Below are positions 25,985 through 34,422 of a DNA stretch of 64,000 nt, in pieces (the first letter of the stretch is position 1; every line of letters begins with the position of its first letter). The notes under the pieces were generated by a model. It had not been told where the DNA came from, did no database searches, and worked only from the letters and a program-made list of their open reading frames with translations. The stretch comes from Pontimicrobium aquaticum. GTDB lineage: Bacteria > Bacteroidota > Bacteroidia > Flavobacteriales > Flavobacteriaceae. The DNA lies in the NCBI RefSeq assembly GCF_005047595.1, contig NZ_SUPL01000006.1:186001-250000 (forward strand), read 5' to 3'. Both the position numbers and the translations under genes were made by a program.

Positions 25985-28444
25985 TTGAAAATTAAACCGT
26001 TTTTTTTAATAGTCTTTTTTATATTACTTCCATTTGTAGGACAATCTCAAACTGCAACTTTAAAAGGTATCATACTCAATAAAAGTAATTTACCAATTGC
26101 TAATGTAAATATTAAAACCAGTAGTAATGGTACCACAAGTAATGACAACGGATTTTACTTAATAAAAATCCCTGCCAACACAAATATTATAGTAGAGTTC
26201 ACGCATTTAAGTTTTAAAAAAATTACGGCAACATTTAATTTAAAAAACGGAGAATCCTTTGAGTTTAACCCTGTCTTAGACAGTCAAATAGAACAAATAG
26301 AAACCATTGTTATAACCAGCACTGAAAGAAATCGTGTTGAAGGTGTAACCACAATTAAACCTGAAATAATACGAACCATAAAAGGTGCACAACCAGGAAT
26401 TGAAAACTTACTAAAAACGCTTCCTGGTGTAAATATTTCAAATGAATTAAGCACGCAATATTCAGTTCGCGGTGGAAATTTTGACGAGAATTTAGTCTAT
26501 GTTAATGAGATTGAAGTGTATCGCCCATTTCTTATTCGTTCAGGACAACAAGAAGGGTTAAGTTTTGTAAATACCGATTTAGTACAAAACGTAGATTTTT
26601 CAGCTGGTGGATTTCAGGCTAAATATGGTGATAAACTATCATCTGTTTTAGATATTACATATAAAAATCCTATCAAATTTGGAGTTTCAGCAGATTTAAG
26701 TCTTTTAGGTGGCAGTATTTCTACTGAAGCCATTTCTAAGGATTCAAAATTTTCAGGAATTATTGGTTTACGTTATCGCGATAATAGTTTGCTTGTAGAA
26801 GCTAAAGAAACAGAAACGAATTACAAGCCAAAATTTGCTGATATACAAACGTATTTAACATACAAGTTTTCAGATAAACTTCATGTAAGCTTTCTTGGGA
26901 ATGCTTCAATAAACAGCTACAATTATCAACCAGAATCTAGACAAACTAATTTTGGAACATTAACCGATCCTTTGGCTCTTTTGGTTTACTACGATGGTCA
27001 AGAAAAGGATAAGTACCAAACCTATTTTGGAGCTTTTAAAGCTAATTATTTTTTAAATGATGCTATTACTTTAAAACTCATTGCATCTCAATACCATACT
27101 ACTGAAGAAGAATACTTTGACATTTTAGCACAATATAGATTAGGAGAAGTGAACAGCAATATTGGTGATGAAAATTTAGGTGAAGTTGAATTTAGTGAAG
27201 GTATTGGAAGCCAATTAAACCATGCTAGAAACGACTTAGACGCTTTAATAACTAACGTTGAACATAAAGGAAGCTATAATTACGAAGACCATTTATTAGA
27301 ATGGTCTGTTAAATACACCCATGAAGACATTCGCGACCGAATTGTTGAGTGGGAAGTGATTGATTCGGCTGGATTTTCTATCAATCCTCCTAACATCGAT
27401 AAATTTAACGAGCAACCTTACCAAGCGTATCAAGGTCCATTAGTACCTTTTCAAAATATTAGAGCTACTAATAACACTAAAATAGATCGCTTACAAGCCT
27501 ATGGACAATGGAGTAAACGTGATTATATTGGTAATCATGAAGTGTTTTACAATGCAGGCATACGAATGCATAATTGGACTGTAAGCGGTAAAGATATTAC
27601 AAGTAAATCTCAAACTGTTTTTAGTCCAAGAGCTCAATTTGCAATAAAACCAGATTGGGACAAAGACATACTATTTAGATTAAGTGGCGGCTTGTACTAC
27701 CAACCTCCTTTTTATCGTGAATTAAGAAATAAGGAAGGCGTTGTTAACCCTGAGGTTAAAGCACAAAAATCCGTACATATTGTATTGGGCAATGAATATA
27801 GTTTTAAAATGTGGGAACGTCCTTTTAAGCTGGTTTCCGAAGCATATTATAAGAACATACAAGATGTTAACCCTTACACAATAAACAATGTTAGAATTCG
27901 TTATGAAGCCAACAATGTTGCCAAAGCCTATGCTTACGGATTAGACTTACGCCTAAATGGCGAGTTTGTTCCTGGTACAGAATCTTGGTTTAGTTTTGGG
28001 TATTTAAAAACCGAAGAGAACATCAACCATCAAGGATATATCTCTAGACCAACAGACCAACGCTTAAAGTTTGGTATTTTATTCCAAGACTATATGCCCA
28101 ACATTCCTGATGTAAAAATGTATTTAAACTTAGTGTATAACACTGGAGTTCCTGGAGGCTCACCTAGTTACGCTAATCCATACGATTACCAAGAACGTTT
28201 ACCAGATTATAAACGTGCTGATTTTGGGCTTTCTTATGTTATTGTTAACAAAGACAAAACATATTCTGGGTGGAAACAAAAATTTAAAGAGCTTAGCTTG
28301 GGCTTTGAAATCTTTAATATGTTCGATGTTCAAAACTCCATTACTAATACTTGGGTGCGCGATGTGTATTCAAAACGTCAATATTCTATCCCTAACTATT
28401 TAACACCAAGAGTATTTAATATACGTGTCGGTATGCAGTTTTAA
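25985..28444 (+). CDS. TonB-dependent receptor with carboxypeptidase-like domain
   Basis: About 819 residues. The frame is open back to 25919, but that would overlap the peptidase gene by 59 bases and give no signal peptide; TTG at 25985 gives 'MKIKPFFLIVFFILLPFVGQSQ', a good signal, so I choose it. A carboxypeptidase-regulatory-like domain (about 25-100) is followed by the plug ('GVNISNELSTQYSVRGGNFDENLVYVNEIEVYRP') and a barrel ending in 'RVGMQF'. It imports an unknown ligand through the outer membrane using TonB energy. No SusD partner is present. Confidence 0.9.
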   Translation: MKIKPFFLIVFFILLPFVGQSQTATLKGIILNKSNLPIANVNIKTSSNGTTSNDNGFYLIKIPANTNIIVEFTHLSFKKITATFNLKNGESFEFNPVLDSQIEQIETIVITSTERNRVEGVTTIKPEIIRTIKGAQPGIENLLKTLPGVNISNELSTQYSVRGGNFDENLVYVNEIEVYRPFLIRSGQQEGLSFVNTDLVQNVDFSAGGFQAKYGDKLSSVLDITYKNPIKFGVSADLSLLGGSISTEAISKDSKFSGIIGLRYRDNSLLVEAKETETNYKPKFADIQTYLTYKFSDKLHVSFLGNASINSYNYQPESRQTNFGTLTDPLALLVYYDGQEKDKYQTYFGAFKANYFLNDAITLKLIASQYHTTEEEYFDILAQYRLGEVNSNIGDENLGEVEFSEGIGSQLNHARNDLDALITNVEHKGSYNYEDHLLEWSVKYTHEDIRDRIVEWEVIDSAGFSINPPNIDKFNEQPYQAYQGPLVPFQNIRATNNTKIDRLQAYGQWSKRDYIGNHEVFYNAGIRMHNWTVSGKDITSKSQTVFSPRAQFAIKPDWDKDILFRLSGGLYYQPPFYRELRNKEGVVNPEVKAQKSVHIVLGNEYSFKMWERPFKLVSEAYYKNIQDVNPYTINNVRIRYEANNVAKAYAYGLDLRLNGEFVPGTESWFSFGYLKTEENINHQGYISRPTDQRLKFGILFQDYMPNIPDVKMYLNLVYNTGVPGGSPSYANPYDYQERLPDYKRADFGLSYVIVNKDKTYSGWKQKFKELSLGFEIFNMFDVQNSITNTWVRDVYSKRQYSIPNYLTPRVFNIRVGMQF

Positions 28445-28570
28445 TTGCGTCATCACTATCTATCCAAGCCCTAAACACTCACTAATTACTAACGTTAATT
28501 ATTGTGAGCTACTGAATCAAGTTCAGGATAACCAATCTTAGCTCTTGATTCTTGATTCTTATAATTAATG

Positions 28571-29716
28571 CTAATTAGAAAGCAACTCTTTTAAAACCTC
28601 AACTAAGTAGTCAATGTCATCTTTCGTGTTGTAAATACTAAATGAAAATCTTACTGATGGTTTTTTTAATTCTTCAGTACTAAGTATTTGTGAAAGCACA
28701 TGAGAACTGGATGTTGCACCACTTTGGCAAGCGCTTCCTTTAGAACAAGCAATACCTTTTAAGTCTAACTGAAATAAGAGCATGGCAGATTTCTCTTCCG
28801 ATACTGGCAAACGCATATTAACCAATGTATAGGTGCTTTGTTTTAAATCTCCTGAACAACCATTAAATGCAACTTCTGGCAACTCGTTTGAAATTTTTGA
28901 AATAAAATAGGTCTTCAAGCCTTTTACATAAGTGCTTTCTTCTTTTAAATTAGTGTATGATAGCTTTAATGACGCTCCCAGCCCAACAATATTATGTACA
29001 CTCTCGGTTCCTGCTCTAAAGCCTCGCTCTTGCTCACCTCCAAAAATTAAAGGCTTTAATCCAGAGTTTTTTCTAATAAAACAGAATCCGACACCCTTTG
29101 GACCATGAAACTTATGTGCACTAGCTGCAAAAAAATCAATGGGTATCTCTTGTAAATCTAGTTTATAATGACCAACAGATTGTACTGTATCACTATGAAA
29201 TAAAGCACCGTGTTCTTTACATAATGTTGCTGTTTTTTTTATATCAAGTAAATTACCTATTTCGTTATTCACATGCATTAAACTCACAAGCGCTTTGTTA
29301 GAGTTTTTTAATAATTGTTCTAAATGATTAAAATCTATTAAGCCATTAGCATCTATATTTACGTAACTAATAGAAACATCATATTCATTTTCTAACTGTT
29401 CTGCTGTATGCAAAATAGCATGATGCTCAATTTTAGAGGTTATAATTTGCTCAATTCCTAAATCGCGCACAGCACTTCTTAGCACTAAATTGTCGGCTTC
29501 AGTACCACCTGATGTAAATACAATTTCACCAGCTGATACATTAAAATAGGATGCAATATCTTTTCTTATATTTTCTATTAAAGATTTAGACGAACGTCCA
29601 AAACTATGTGTAGATGAAGCGTTTCCATAATTATCTTTTAAAGAATTTGTCATTGCTTCAATAACCTCGTCTTTTACTTGTGTGGTAGCTGCATTATCAA
29701 AATACACTTGCTTCAT
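28571..29716 (-). CDS. cysteine desulfurase family protein (NifS/IscS-like)
   Basis: About 381 residues, PLP-dependent aminotransferase class V. The PLP-lysine sits in 'SAHKFHGPKG' (about residue 202), and the active-site Cys loop is 'KGSACQSG'. It provides sulfur for Fe-S or thio-modified cofactors. The frame extends to a GTG at 29737, but that codon lies inside the predicted -7 box (29737-29744), so I start at ATG 29716 ('MKQVYFDNAATTQ'). No iscU or suf genes are adjacent. Confidence 0.92.
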   Translation of the reverse strand: MKQVYFDNAATTQVKDEVIEAMTNSLKDNYGNASSTHSFGRSSKSLIENIRKDIASYFNVSAGEIVFTSGGTEADNLVLRSAVRDLGIEQIITSKIEHHAILHTAEQLENEYDVSISYVNIDANGLIDFNHLEQLLKNSNKALVSLMHVNNEIGNLLDIKKTATLCKEHGALFHSDTVQSVGHYKLDLQEIPIDFFAASAHKFHGPKGVGFCFIRKNSGLKPLIFGGEQERGFRAGTESVHNIVGLGASLKLSYTNLKEESTYVKGLKTYFISKISNELPEVAFNGCSGDLKQSTYTLVNMRLPVSEEKSAMLLFQLDLKGIACSKGSACQSGATSSSHVLSQILSTEELKKPSVRFSFSIYNTKDDIDYLVEVLKELLSN

Positions 29717-29736
29717 GATTATTTCTTTTTGAGGCA

Positions 29737-29744
29737 CAAAAGTA
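29737..29744 (-). promoter_or_regulatory. -7 promoter element for the cysteine desulfurase gene
   Basis: Minus-strand TACTTTTG matches TAnnTTTG exactly and lies 20 bases before the chosen ATG. No clear -33 box. It decides between the two possible starts of the gene. Confidence 0.5.
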
Positions 29745-29771
29745 CATTAAGTAAAATTATTTTCATTATGA

Positions 29772-29802
29772 TTCGTTTTAAAATACAATTCGTTTATTTT
29801 TG
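29772..29802 (+). promoter_or_regulatory. promoter for the TSP3-repeat lipoprotein gene
   Basis: TTCG (29772-29775), 19-bp spacer, TATTTTTG (29795-29802): exact -7 box and one mismatch in the -33 box, with about 13 nt of leader. Confidence 0.6.
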
Positions 29803-29819
29803 CCTTTAAACTCATAACA

Positions 29820-30722
29820 ATGCGTAAATCGTTATTTATTTTATTAGCTATAAGTTTTTTAATCTCATCTTGTGATGACGGTGATATTATTAATGTAGAA
29901 TTAGATTTTGACGAAACACTCTCTTTATGTGGTGATGAGAATAGTGCTAATTATGTGCTATATAATATAAAAAACGACCCTTATGAATCTTTAACCTTGT
30001 TATTTCCTGTTAGTGAAGCTGAAACTATTTTTAATCCATTAATTAGTGGTGAAGAAAGGTTTATCACTATAAATGAAAATAGTGTAAAATTTAATTACCG
30101 AACTTACAATGGCGACCCTGAAGGCGAACTAATTTGTCAAGATATTCCAGGATCGTCAGTAGCTATTATAAAAGATTATGCTGCTGCATCTGGAGCCGAA
30201 GCTAAATTTACTTCAACATTTATAGACGATGATAACGATGGTGTACCAACGGAAGATGAAAACCCAGATCCTAATAATGATGGTGATTTTTCAGATGCTC
30301 AAGACACAGATAGTGATGGTATTCCTGATTATATTGATGAAGATGACGATAACGACAATGTTCTTACCATAAACGAAAATCCTGATATTAATAATGATGG
30401 CAATATCAGTGACGCTCAAGATACCGATGGAGACACTATTCCTGACTATTTAGATGCAGACGATGATGGAGATGGTGTGTTAACACGAAATGAAGATGAA
30501 AATTTAGACACCAATCCTAGAAATGATTTGTCAATAAACAACATTGCAAGGTATTTAGATGCAGTAGTTGCAGATGAGTTTATTCAAAATGAACTAATAG
30601 AAAATTCATATGAGAGAGCCATTTTTGTTAAGGTTGTTGTTTTAAATGCCGATTTGTCTGTTTTAAGTACAGATTTTATTGACTTTGGCGCATACTTAAA
30701 AAAAATAATAATTAACGACTAG
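29820..30722 (+). CDS. lipoprotein with thrombospondin type 3 calcium-binding repeats
   Basis: 300 residues. The lipobox 'FLISSC' has Cys at residue 18. The middle (about 138-235) holds two and a half repeats of the acidic thrombospondin type 3 kind: 'DDDNDGVPTEDENPD..', 'DTDSDGIPDYIDEDDDNDN', 'DTDGDTIPDYLDADDDGDG', which bind calcium in related proteins. The N-terminal globular part and the C-terminal part are not recognised. The product is probably on the cell surface. The 3' end overlaps the convergent Smr gene by 11 bases. Confidence 0.85.
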   Translation: MRKSLFILLAISFLISSCDDGDIINVELDFDETLSLCGDENSANYVLYNIKNDPYESLTLLFPVSEAETIFNPLISGEERFITINENSVKFNYRTYNGDPEGELICQDIPGSSVAIIKDYAAASGAEAKFTSTFIDDDNDGVPTEDENPDPNNDGDFSDAQDTDSDGIPDYIDEDDDNDNVLTINENPDINNDGNISDAQDTDGDTIPDYLDADDDGDGVLTRNEDENLDTNPRNDLSINNIARYLDAVVADEFIQNELIENSYERAIFVKVVVLNADLSVLSTDFIDFGAYLKKIIIND

Positions 30723-31272
30723 AAGAGTTTTGGTAAATATACACCTCAGTTGCTCCTAAACCATATTTTTGATAATTGGCATCGTAGAATTTTATATTAT
30801 CATAATGCTTAAATAAATATTCCAGTTCTAGCTTTAGCACACCTTCACCCAGGCCATGTATGAATACAATTTTTTGAATGCGCTTTCGCATTGCAAACTC
30901 TAATTGTCTTTTTGCTGTTTCCAATTGGTAGGTTAAAATTTCATGTTTGCTCATTCTACCATAAGACTTTACTAATTGATGAATATGCAAATCCACCTCC
31001 ATAGTAGGTTGGAAACGCTCTTTAGGTTTTACTTTAACCGATTTTCTTTTTTTTGAGTCTTTCTGTGAAATGGCTTCAGATAGCGATGTTTTTGAGAATA
31101 AATTTGATGGCACTAATGCCTCTTTCTGACTTAATACCAATTCGTTAACAGGGAATTCCAACTCAAAACCATCAGGCGTTTTAATTACAGCTTCATTGTT
31201 TTTAAGCTCAGTAATTATTCCTGAAATAGCTTCATCTAAAACCTCAACCTCATCACCTACCTTCAGCATCAC
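30712..31272 (-). CDS. Smr domain protein (MutS2-C-terminal-like, DUF2027)
   Basis: 186 residues: an N-terminal SH3/KOW-like barrel ('VGDEVEVLDEAISGIITELKNNEAVIKTPDGFELEFPVNEL', DUF2027), a basic linker, and a C-terminal Smr domain with the 'VDLHIHQLV' and 'IVFIHGLGEGVLKLEL' motifs. Smr domains nick nucleic acids or cleave mRNA at stalled ribosomes. Its first codons overlap the stop of the upstream membrane protein gene by four bases. Confidence 0.85.
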   Translation of the reverse strand: MMLKVGDEVEVLDEAISGIITELKNNEAVIKTPDGFELEFPVNELVLSQKEALVPSNLFSKTSLSEAISQKDSKKRKSVKVKPKERFQPTMEVDLHIHQLVKSYGRMSKHEILTYQLETAKRQLEFAMRKRIQKIVFIHGLGEGVLKLELEYLFKHYDNIKFYDANYQKYGLGATEVYIYQNSSSR

Positions 31273-31466
31273 TCCTTGTCTTCTTTTATAAAACTATCGT
31301 CATTGGTTGGCTTGCTCGAAATACCTCGTGATAACCTATATAATCCTGTCATGAGTAGAAATATGCCACCAATTAAAATATACACGTTTTGGTTTTCTTC
31401 AGCTTGTGCATAAATAGCGATTAAACCTCCAATAAGAATTAAAATGATGTTAACTATTCTAGACAT
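31269..31466 (-). CDS. small two-helix membrane protein upstream of smr
   Basis: About 65 residues from ATG 31466 ('MSRIVNIILILIGGLIAIYAQ'); the frame extends ten codons further but without benefit. Two membrane helices (about 5-20 and 28-45) and a charged cytoplasmic tail ending 'FIKEDKE'. It overlaps the Smr gene by four bases, so translation is coupled. The function is unknown. Confidence 0.75.
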   Translation of the reverse strand: MSRIVNIILILIGGLIAIYAQAEENQNVYILIGGIFLLMTGLYRLSRGISSKPTNDDSFIKEDKE

Positions 31467-31532
31467 TTTTATATTATTAACTATTAATAAATTCAAAAAT
31501 AGTAATATCTCATATACTAAGGTAACTTTTTA

Positions 31533-31540
31533 TAAATTTG
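31533..31540 (+). promoter_or_regulatory. -7 element next to the start of the DUF2752 gene
   Basis: TAAATTTG matches TAnnTTTG exactly and ends five bases before the ATG at 31545, so transcription would begin at or next to the start codon and the mRNA may be leaderless. No clear -33 box is present. Confidence 0.45.
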
Positions 31541-31544
31541 TGAC

Positions 31545-31847
31545 ATGACATTAATACTCTCAGTAATTTCTCCAGAAGATTTTATGCTACCTTGTTTAAG
31601 CAAACAATTACTAGGAATAGAGTGCTTTGGTTGTGGGTTTCAAAGGTCGTTAGTATTGCTCTTTCGAGGGGAGTTTGTGGCTGCTTTTAAAATGTACCCT
31701 GGAATTTATCCTCTTTTGATGTTAGGTGTTTTTATAGCTTTAAATTTCTTCTTTAAAATAAAATATGCTGAAAAAATTAAAATAACTTTAGTAGTTTTAA
31801 GCATTGTATTTATTGTAACAAATTACACACTTAAATTAATCAACTAA
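31545..31847 (+). CDS. DUF2752 membrane protein
   Basis: 100 residues with two or three membrane helices. The 'LLGIECFGCGFQRSLVLLFRGEF' segment is the DUF2752 signature, with a Cys-x-x-Cys pair. The function of the family is unknown. It starts a block of four small membrane protein genes on the plus strand (to 32867) that is closed by a second DUF2752 gene. The gap to the next gene is eight bases. Confidence 0.88.
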   Translation: MTLILSVISPEDFMLPCLSKQLLGIECFGCGFQRSLVLLFRGEFVAAFKMYPGIYPLLMLGVFIALNFFFKIKYAEKIKITLVVLSIVFIVTNYTLKLIN

Positions 31848-31855
31848 ATTTTATC

Positions 31856-32179
31856 ATGGAAAAAAAGAAACTAGAAACCACCTTAGTTTATATTTTATCA
31901 ATACTAGGATTTTTATGTTGCTGTATTGGTGGTATAGGGTTTATTTTTGCAGGAATTGCATTTTATATAGCCCATACTAAATTAAAAGTAGCTTATGCAA
32001 ATCCTGAAAACTATGAAAACATAGAAGCTATGAAAACTGCTAAAACTGTTGCTTTAGTAGCACTTATTATTAGCGGTCTTTACTTTTTATACAATGTTTA
32101 TTATTTTTCTACTGGAGGATGGGAAGAATTTATGATGAAGTATCAAGAAGCTATGGAGGAAATGCAACGAAACCAATAA
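31856..32179 (+). CDS. CCC-motif membrane protein
   Basis: 107 residues. The first membrane helix contains three consecutive cysteines ('ILGFLCCCIGGIGFIFAGIAF'), the signature of the Flavobacterial 'CCC motif membrane protein'. A second helix is at about 63-83, and the C terminus is a charged amphipathic helix. It is related in layout to the CD225/dispanin protein that follows. The function is unknown. Confidence 0.82.
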   Translation: MEKKKLETTLVYILSILGFLCCCIGGIGFIFAGIAFYIAHTKLKVAYANPENYENIEAMKTAKTVALVALIISGLYFLYNVYYFSTGGWEEFMMKYQEAMEEMQRNQ

Positions 32180-32191
32180 TAACAAAAAAAA

Positions 32192-32470
32192 ATGGAACAA
32201 ATTAAACCAACAAGACCAAATAGCTATTTAGCTCTTGCTATTATTAGTACAATCTTATGTTGTTTACCAATTGGAATTGTTAGCATTATTTATGCAACCA
32301 AGGTAAATAGCCTGTATGAAGACGGTAATTATGATGAAGCTAATAACGCTTCAAAAAATGCTAAAATCTGGGGACTAGTTTCTGTGGCCATAGCAGTTAT
32401 TGGCTGGTTAATTTATATGCTAATTTTTGGTGTTGCTCTTTTTGGAGCTCTAAGTAGTGGCGATTTCTAA
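32192..32470 (+). CDS. CD225/dispanin family membrane protein
   Basis: 92 residues with two membrane helices. The 'LALAIISTILCCLPIGIVSIIYATKVNSLYEDGNYDEANNASKNAKIW' segment matches the CD225/dispanin signature, including the CC pair that is lipidated in animal IFITM proteins. Bacterial function unknown. Its 3' end overlaps the next gene by 14 bases, so the block is one transcript. Confidence 0.88.
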   Translation: MEQIKPTRPNSYLALAIISTILCCLPIGIVSIIYATKVNSLYEDGNYDEANNASKNAKIWGLVSVAIAVIGWLIYMLIFGVALFGALSSGDF

Positions 32471-32867
32471 ACTAAAATTATCAATAATAATATTTGGAGT
32501 GCTAGCATTCCTAATAATGCTAGCATTTTATGTTTTTTGGAATCCATCAGAAACAAATATGTTTCCTAAATGCCCAGTTTATGCCGTAACAGGTATTTAT
32601 TGCCCTGGCTGTGGAAGTCAACGGGCGGCTCATCAAATTTTAAACGGAAATCTTATTGAAGGCCTAAGACACAATTACTTAATTGCTTTGCTCGGGTTAG
32701 TACTATTATACCAAGCATTTATGTTTATTATAAATAATGTACTAAACAAAGGAATTACTAATCTTCTGCACCAATCTAAAGTGACAATGAGTATTCTAGT
32801 TATAATAATTCTATTTTGGGTTTTAAGAAATATTAATCTATTTCCTTTTACTGAATTAGCACCATAA
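32457..32867 (+). CDS. DUF2752 membrane protein (second copy)
   Basis: 136 residues: an N-terminal membrane helix, the DUF2752 motif 'TGIYCPGCGSQRAAHQILNGNLIEGLRHN' with Cys-x-x-Cys, and two more helices. It overlaps the CD225 gene by 14 bases. It is not a recent duplicate of the first DUF2752 protein, since identity is mostly limited to the motif. A terminator follows. Confidence 0.88.
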   Translation: MAISKLKLSIIIFGVLAFLIMLAFYVFWNPSETNMFPKCPVYAVTGIYCPGCGSQRAAHQILNGNLIEGLRHNYLIALLGLVLLYQAFMFIINNVLNKGITNLLHQSKVTMSILVIIILFWVLRNINLFPFTELAP

Positions 32868-32916
32868 AAAAAAGCGACCATACTTCGACTAGCTCAGTAA
32901 CCAATGGTCGCTTTTA
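32868..32916 (+). terminator. terminator with repeat-like loop after the membrane block
   Basis: AAAGCGACCAT and ATGGTCGCTTT form an 11-bp stem followed by TATATTTTT. The loop of about 20 bases (ACTTCGACTAGCTCAGTAAC) resembles the core of the palindrome at 55287-55331 (ACTTCGACTATGTTCAGTG), so the terminator probably captured or arose from a dispersed repeat. Confidence 0.8.
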
Positions 32917-32939
32917 TATTTTTATAATTCACTTAAGGG

Positions 32940-34181
32940 TTATTCAAACTCCTTTAAGGTTTTTGTGATTATTGATACACAATCAAGTAACTGTTCTTTG
33001 TTCATAACCAAAGGTGGTGCAAAACGAATAATATTACCATGCGTTGGTTTTGCCAACAAGCCATTATCGCGAAGCTTTAAGCAAATATTCCAAGCTGTAT
33101 CGCTATCTTCATCATCATTAATTACAATAGCATTCAATAAGCCTTTACCTCTTACTAAGCTTACCATATTGCTGTTTTCAATATATTTATTCATTTCAGT
33201 TCTAAAAATCTCACCTAAATACTCAGCATTCTCAGTTAGCTTTTCTTCTTTTACAACCTCTAAAGCAGCAATCGCAACAGCAGCAGCTACAGGATTTCCT
33301 CCATACGTACTTCCGTGATTACCAGGTCTAATAACATTCATTATCTCGTTATTAGCCAACACAGCAGATACTGGATAAATTCCACCACTTAAGGCTTTTC
33401 CTAAAACCAAAATATCTGGCTTTACATTTTCATGATCTACCGCAAGCATTCTTCCTGTTCTTGCAATACCAGTTTGAACTTCATCTGCAATAAACAAAAC
33501 ATTATACTTTTTGCATAGTGCCTTAGCTTTTGCTAAATAACCTTCACTAGGCACATATACGCCTGCTTCACCTTGAATTGGCTCTACTAAAAATCCTGCA
33601 ATATCACTTGAACTCTCTAAAACTTCTTCAAGTGCTTGTAAGTTATCGTATTCAATTTTTACAAATCCTTGGGTGTAAGGTCCAAAATTTTTACGCGCAA
33701 CGGGATCGTTAGAGAACGATATAATAGTCGTAGTTCTACCATGAAAATTGTTTTCACAAACAATAATCTTTGCTTTATTAGTATCTATACCTTTTACTTC
33801 GTAAGCCCATTTTCTACAGACTTTCAAAGCAGTTTCTACAGCTTCAGCACCTGTATTTATAGGTAATACTTTATCGAAACCAAAGTACTCAGTCACATAC
33901 TTTTCGTATTTACCTAACATGTCGTTATAAAATGCACGAGAGGTTAGCGTTAATGTTTTAGATTGCTCTATTAAAGCATCTACAATTTTTGGGTGACAAT
34001 GCCCTTGATTAACCGATGAGTAAGCCGATAAGAAATCATAATATTGTTTTCCTTCAACATCCCATACATGCACTCCTTCTCCTCTACTCAATACTACTGG
34101 AAGTGGATGATAGTTTTGTGCTCCATACTTGTTTTCTAATGCCATCGCTTCTTGCGATGAAATGTGGTCTAAAACAGCCAT
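32940..34181 (-). CDS. rocD: ornithine--oxo-acid transaminase
   Basis: 413 residues, class III PLP aminotransferase. It converts ornithine and 2-oxoglutarate to glutamate semialdehyde and glutamate in arginine/proline metabolism. '[14 protein letters not shown]', '[12 protein letters not shown]', '[12 protein letters not shown]' and the PLP-lysine segment '[14 protein letters not shown]' are present, matching ornithine aminotransferases better than acetylornithine aminotransferases. It is a single gene, convergent with the membrane block. Confidence 0.93.
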   Translation of the reverse strand: MAVLDHISSQEAMALENKYGAQNYHPLPVVLSRGEGVHVWDVEGKQYYDFLSAYSSVNQGHCHPKIVDALIEQSKTLTLTSRAFYNDMLGKYEKYVTEYFGFDKVLPINTGAEAVETALKVCRKWAYEVKGIDTNKAKIIVCENNFHGRTTTIISFSNDPVARKNFGPYTQGFVKIEYDNLQALEEVLESSSDIAGFLVEPIQGEAGVYVPSEGYLAKAKALCKKYNVLFIADEVQTGIARTGRMLAVDHENVKPDILVLGKALSGGIYPVSAVLANNEIMNVIRPGNHGSTYGGNPVAAAVAIAALEVVKEEKLTENAEYLGEIFRTEMNKYIENSNMVSLVRGKGLLNAIVINDDEDSDTAWNICLKLRDNGLLAKPTHGNIIRFAPPLVMNKEQLLDCVSIITKTLKEFE

Positions 34182-34260
34182 TTTAAAATAATTTAAGGTT
34201 TATGCCTTATTTAGATAAGACATCGTTTGACATTTTTACATAATGCAAACATTAATAATT

Positions 34261-34283
34261 AAATCTCACTAAGCGAGTAAAAT
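34261..34283. repeat. ATCTCACTAAGCGA element upstream of rlmD
   Basis: AAATCTCACTAAGCGAGTAA here recurs with one change as AAATCTCGCTAAGCGAAC at 40719. Both lie in gaps between divergent genes, upstream of a methyltransferase gene. The core is an imperfect palindrome (TCGC-TAA-GCGA). It could be an operator or a dispersed repeat. The rest of this 241-bp gap shows no other structure. Confidence 0.45.
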
Positions 34284-34410
34284 AACCATTCCTTCTCTAC
34301 CTTTATCCTTTCGAAGTGTCGAAAATTCAGCGTGGGAAAGAAATCATCCCTATGGCACGCAAATTAATCAATCTTAATCAAAATTTTAAATATTTTACGC
34401 TCAATTATTC

Positions 34411-34418
34411 TATTTTTG
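34411..34418 (+). promoter_or_regulatory. -7 element next to the rlmD start
   Basis: TATTTTTG ends five bases before the ATG at 34423, the same spacing as at 31533, pointing to a leaderless or near-leaderless mRNA. The -33 region is weak. Confidence 0.45.
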
Positions 34419-34422
34419 CCGC

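Noticed and set aside
28445-28570. Gap with repeated TTGATTC motifs after the receptor gene
   Set aside because: Only two short copies in AT-rich DNA; no clear palindrome or terminator could be drawn.
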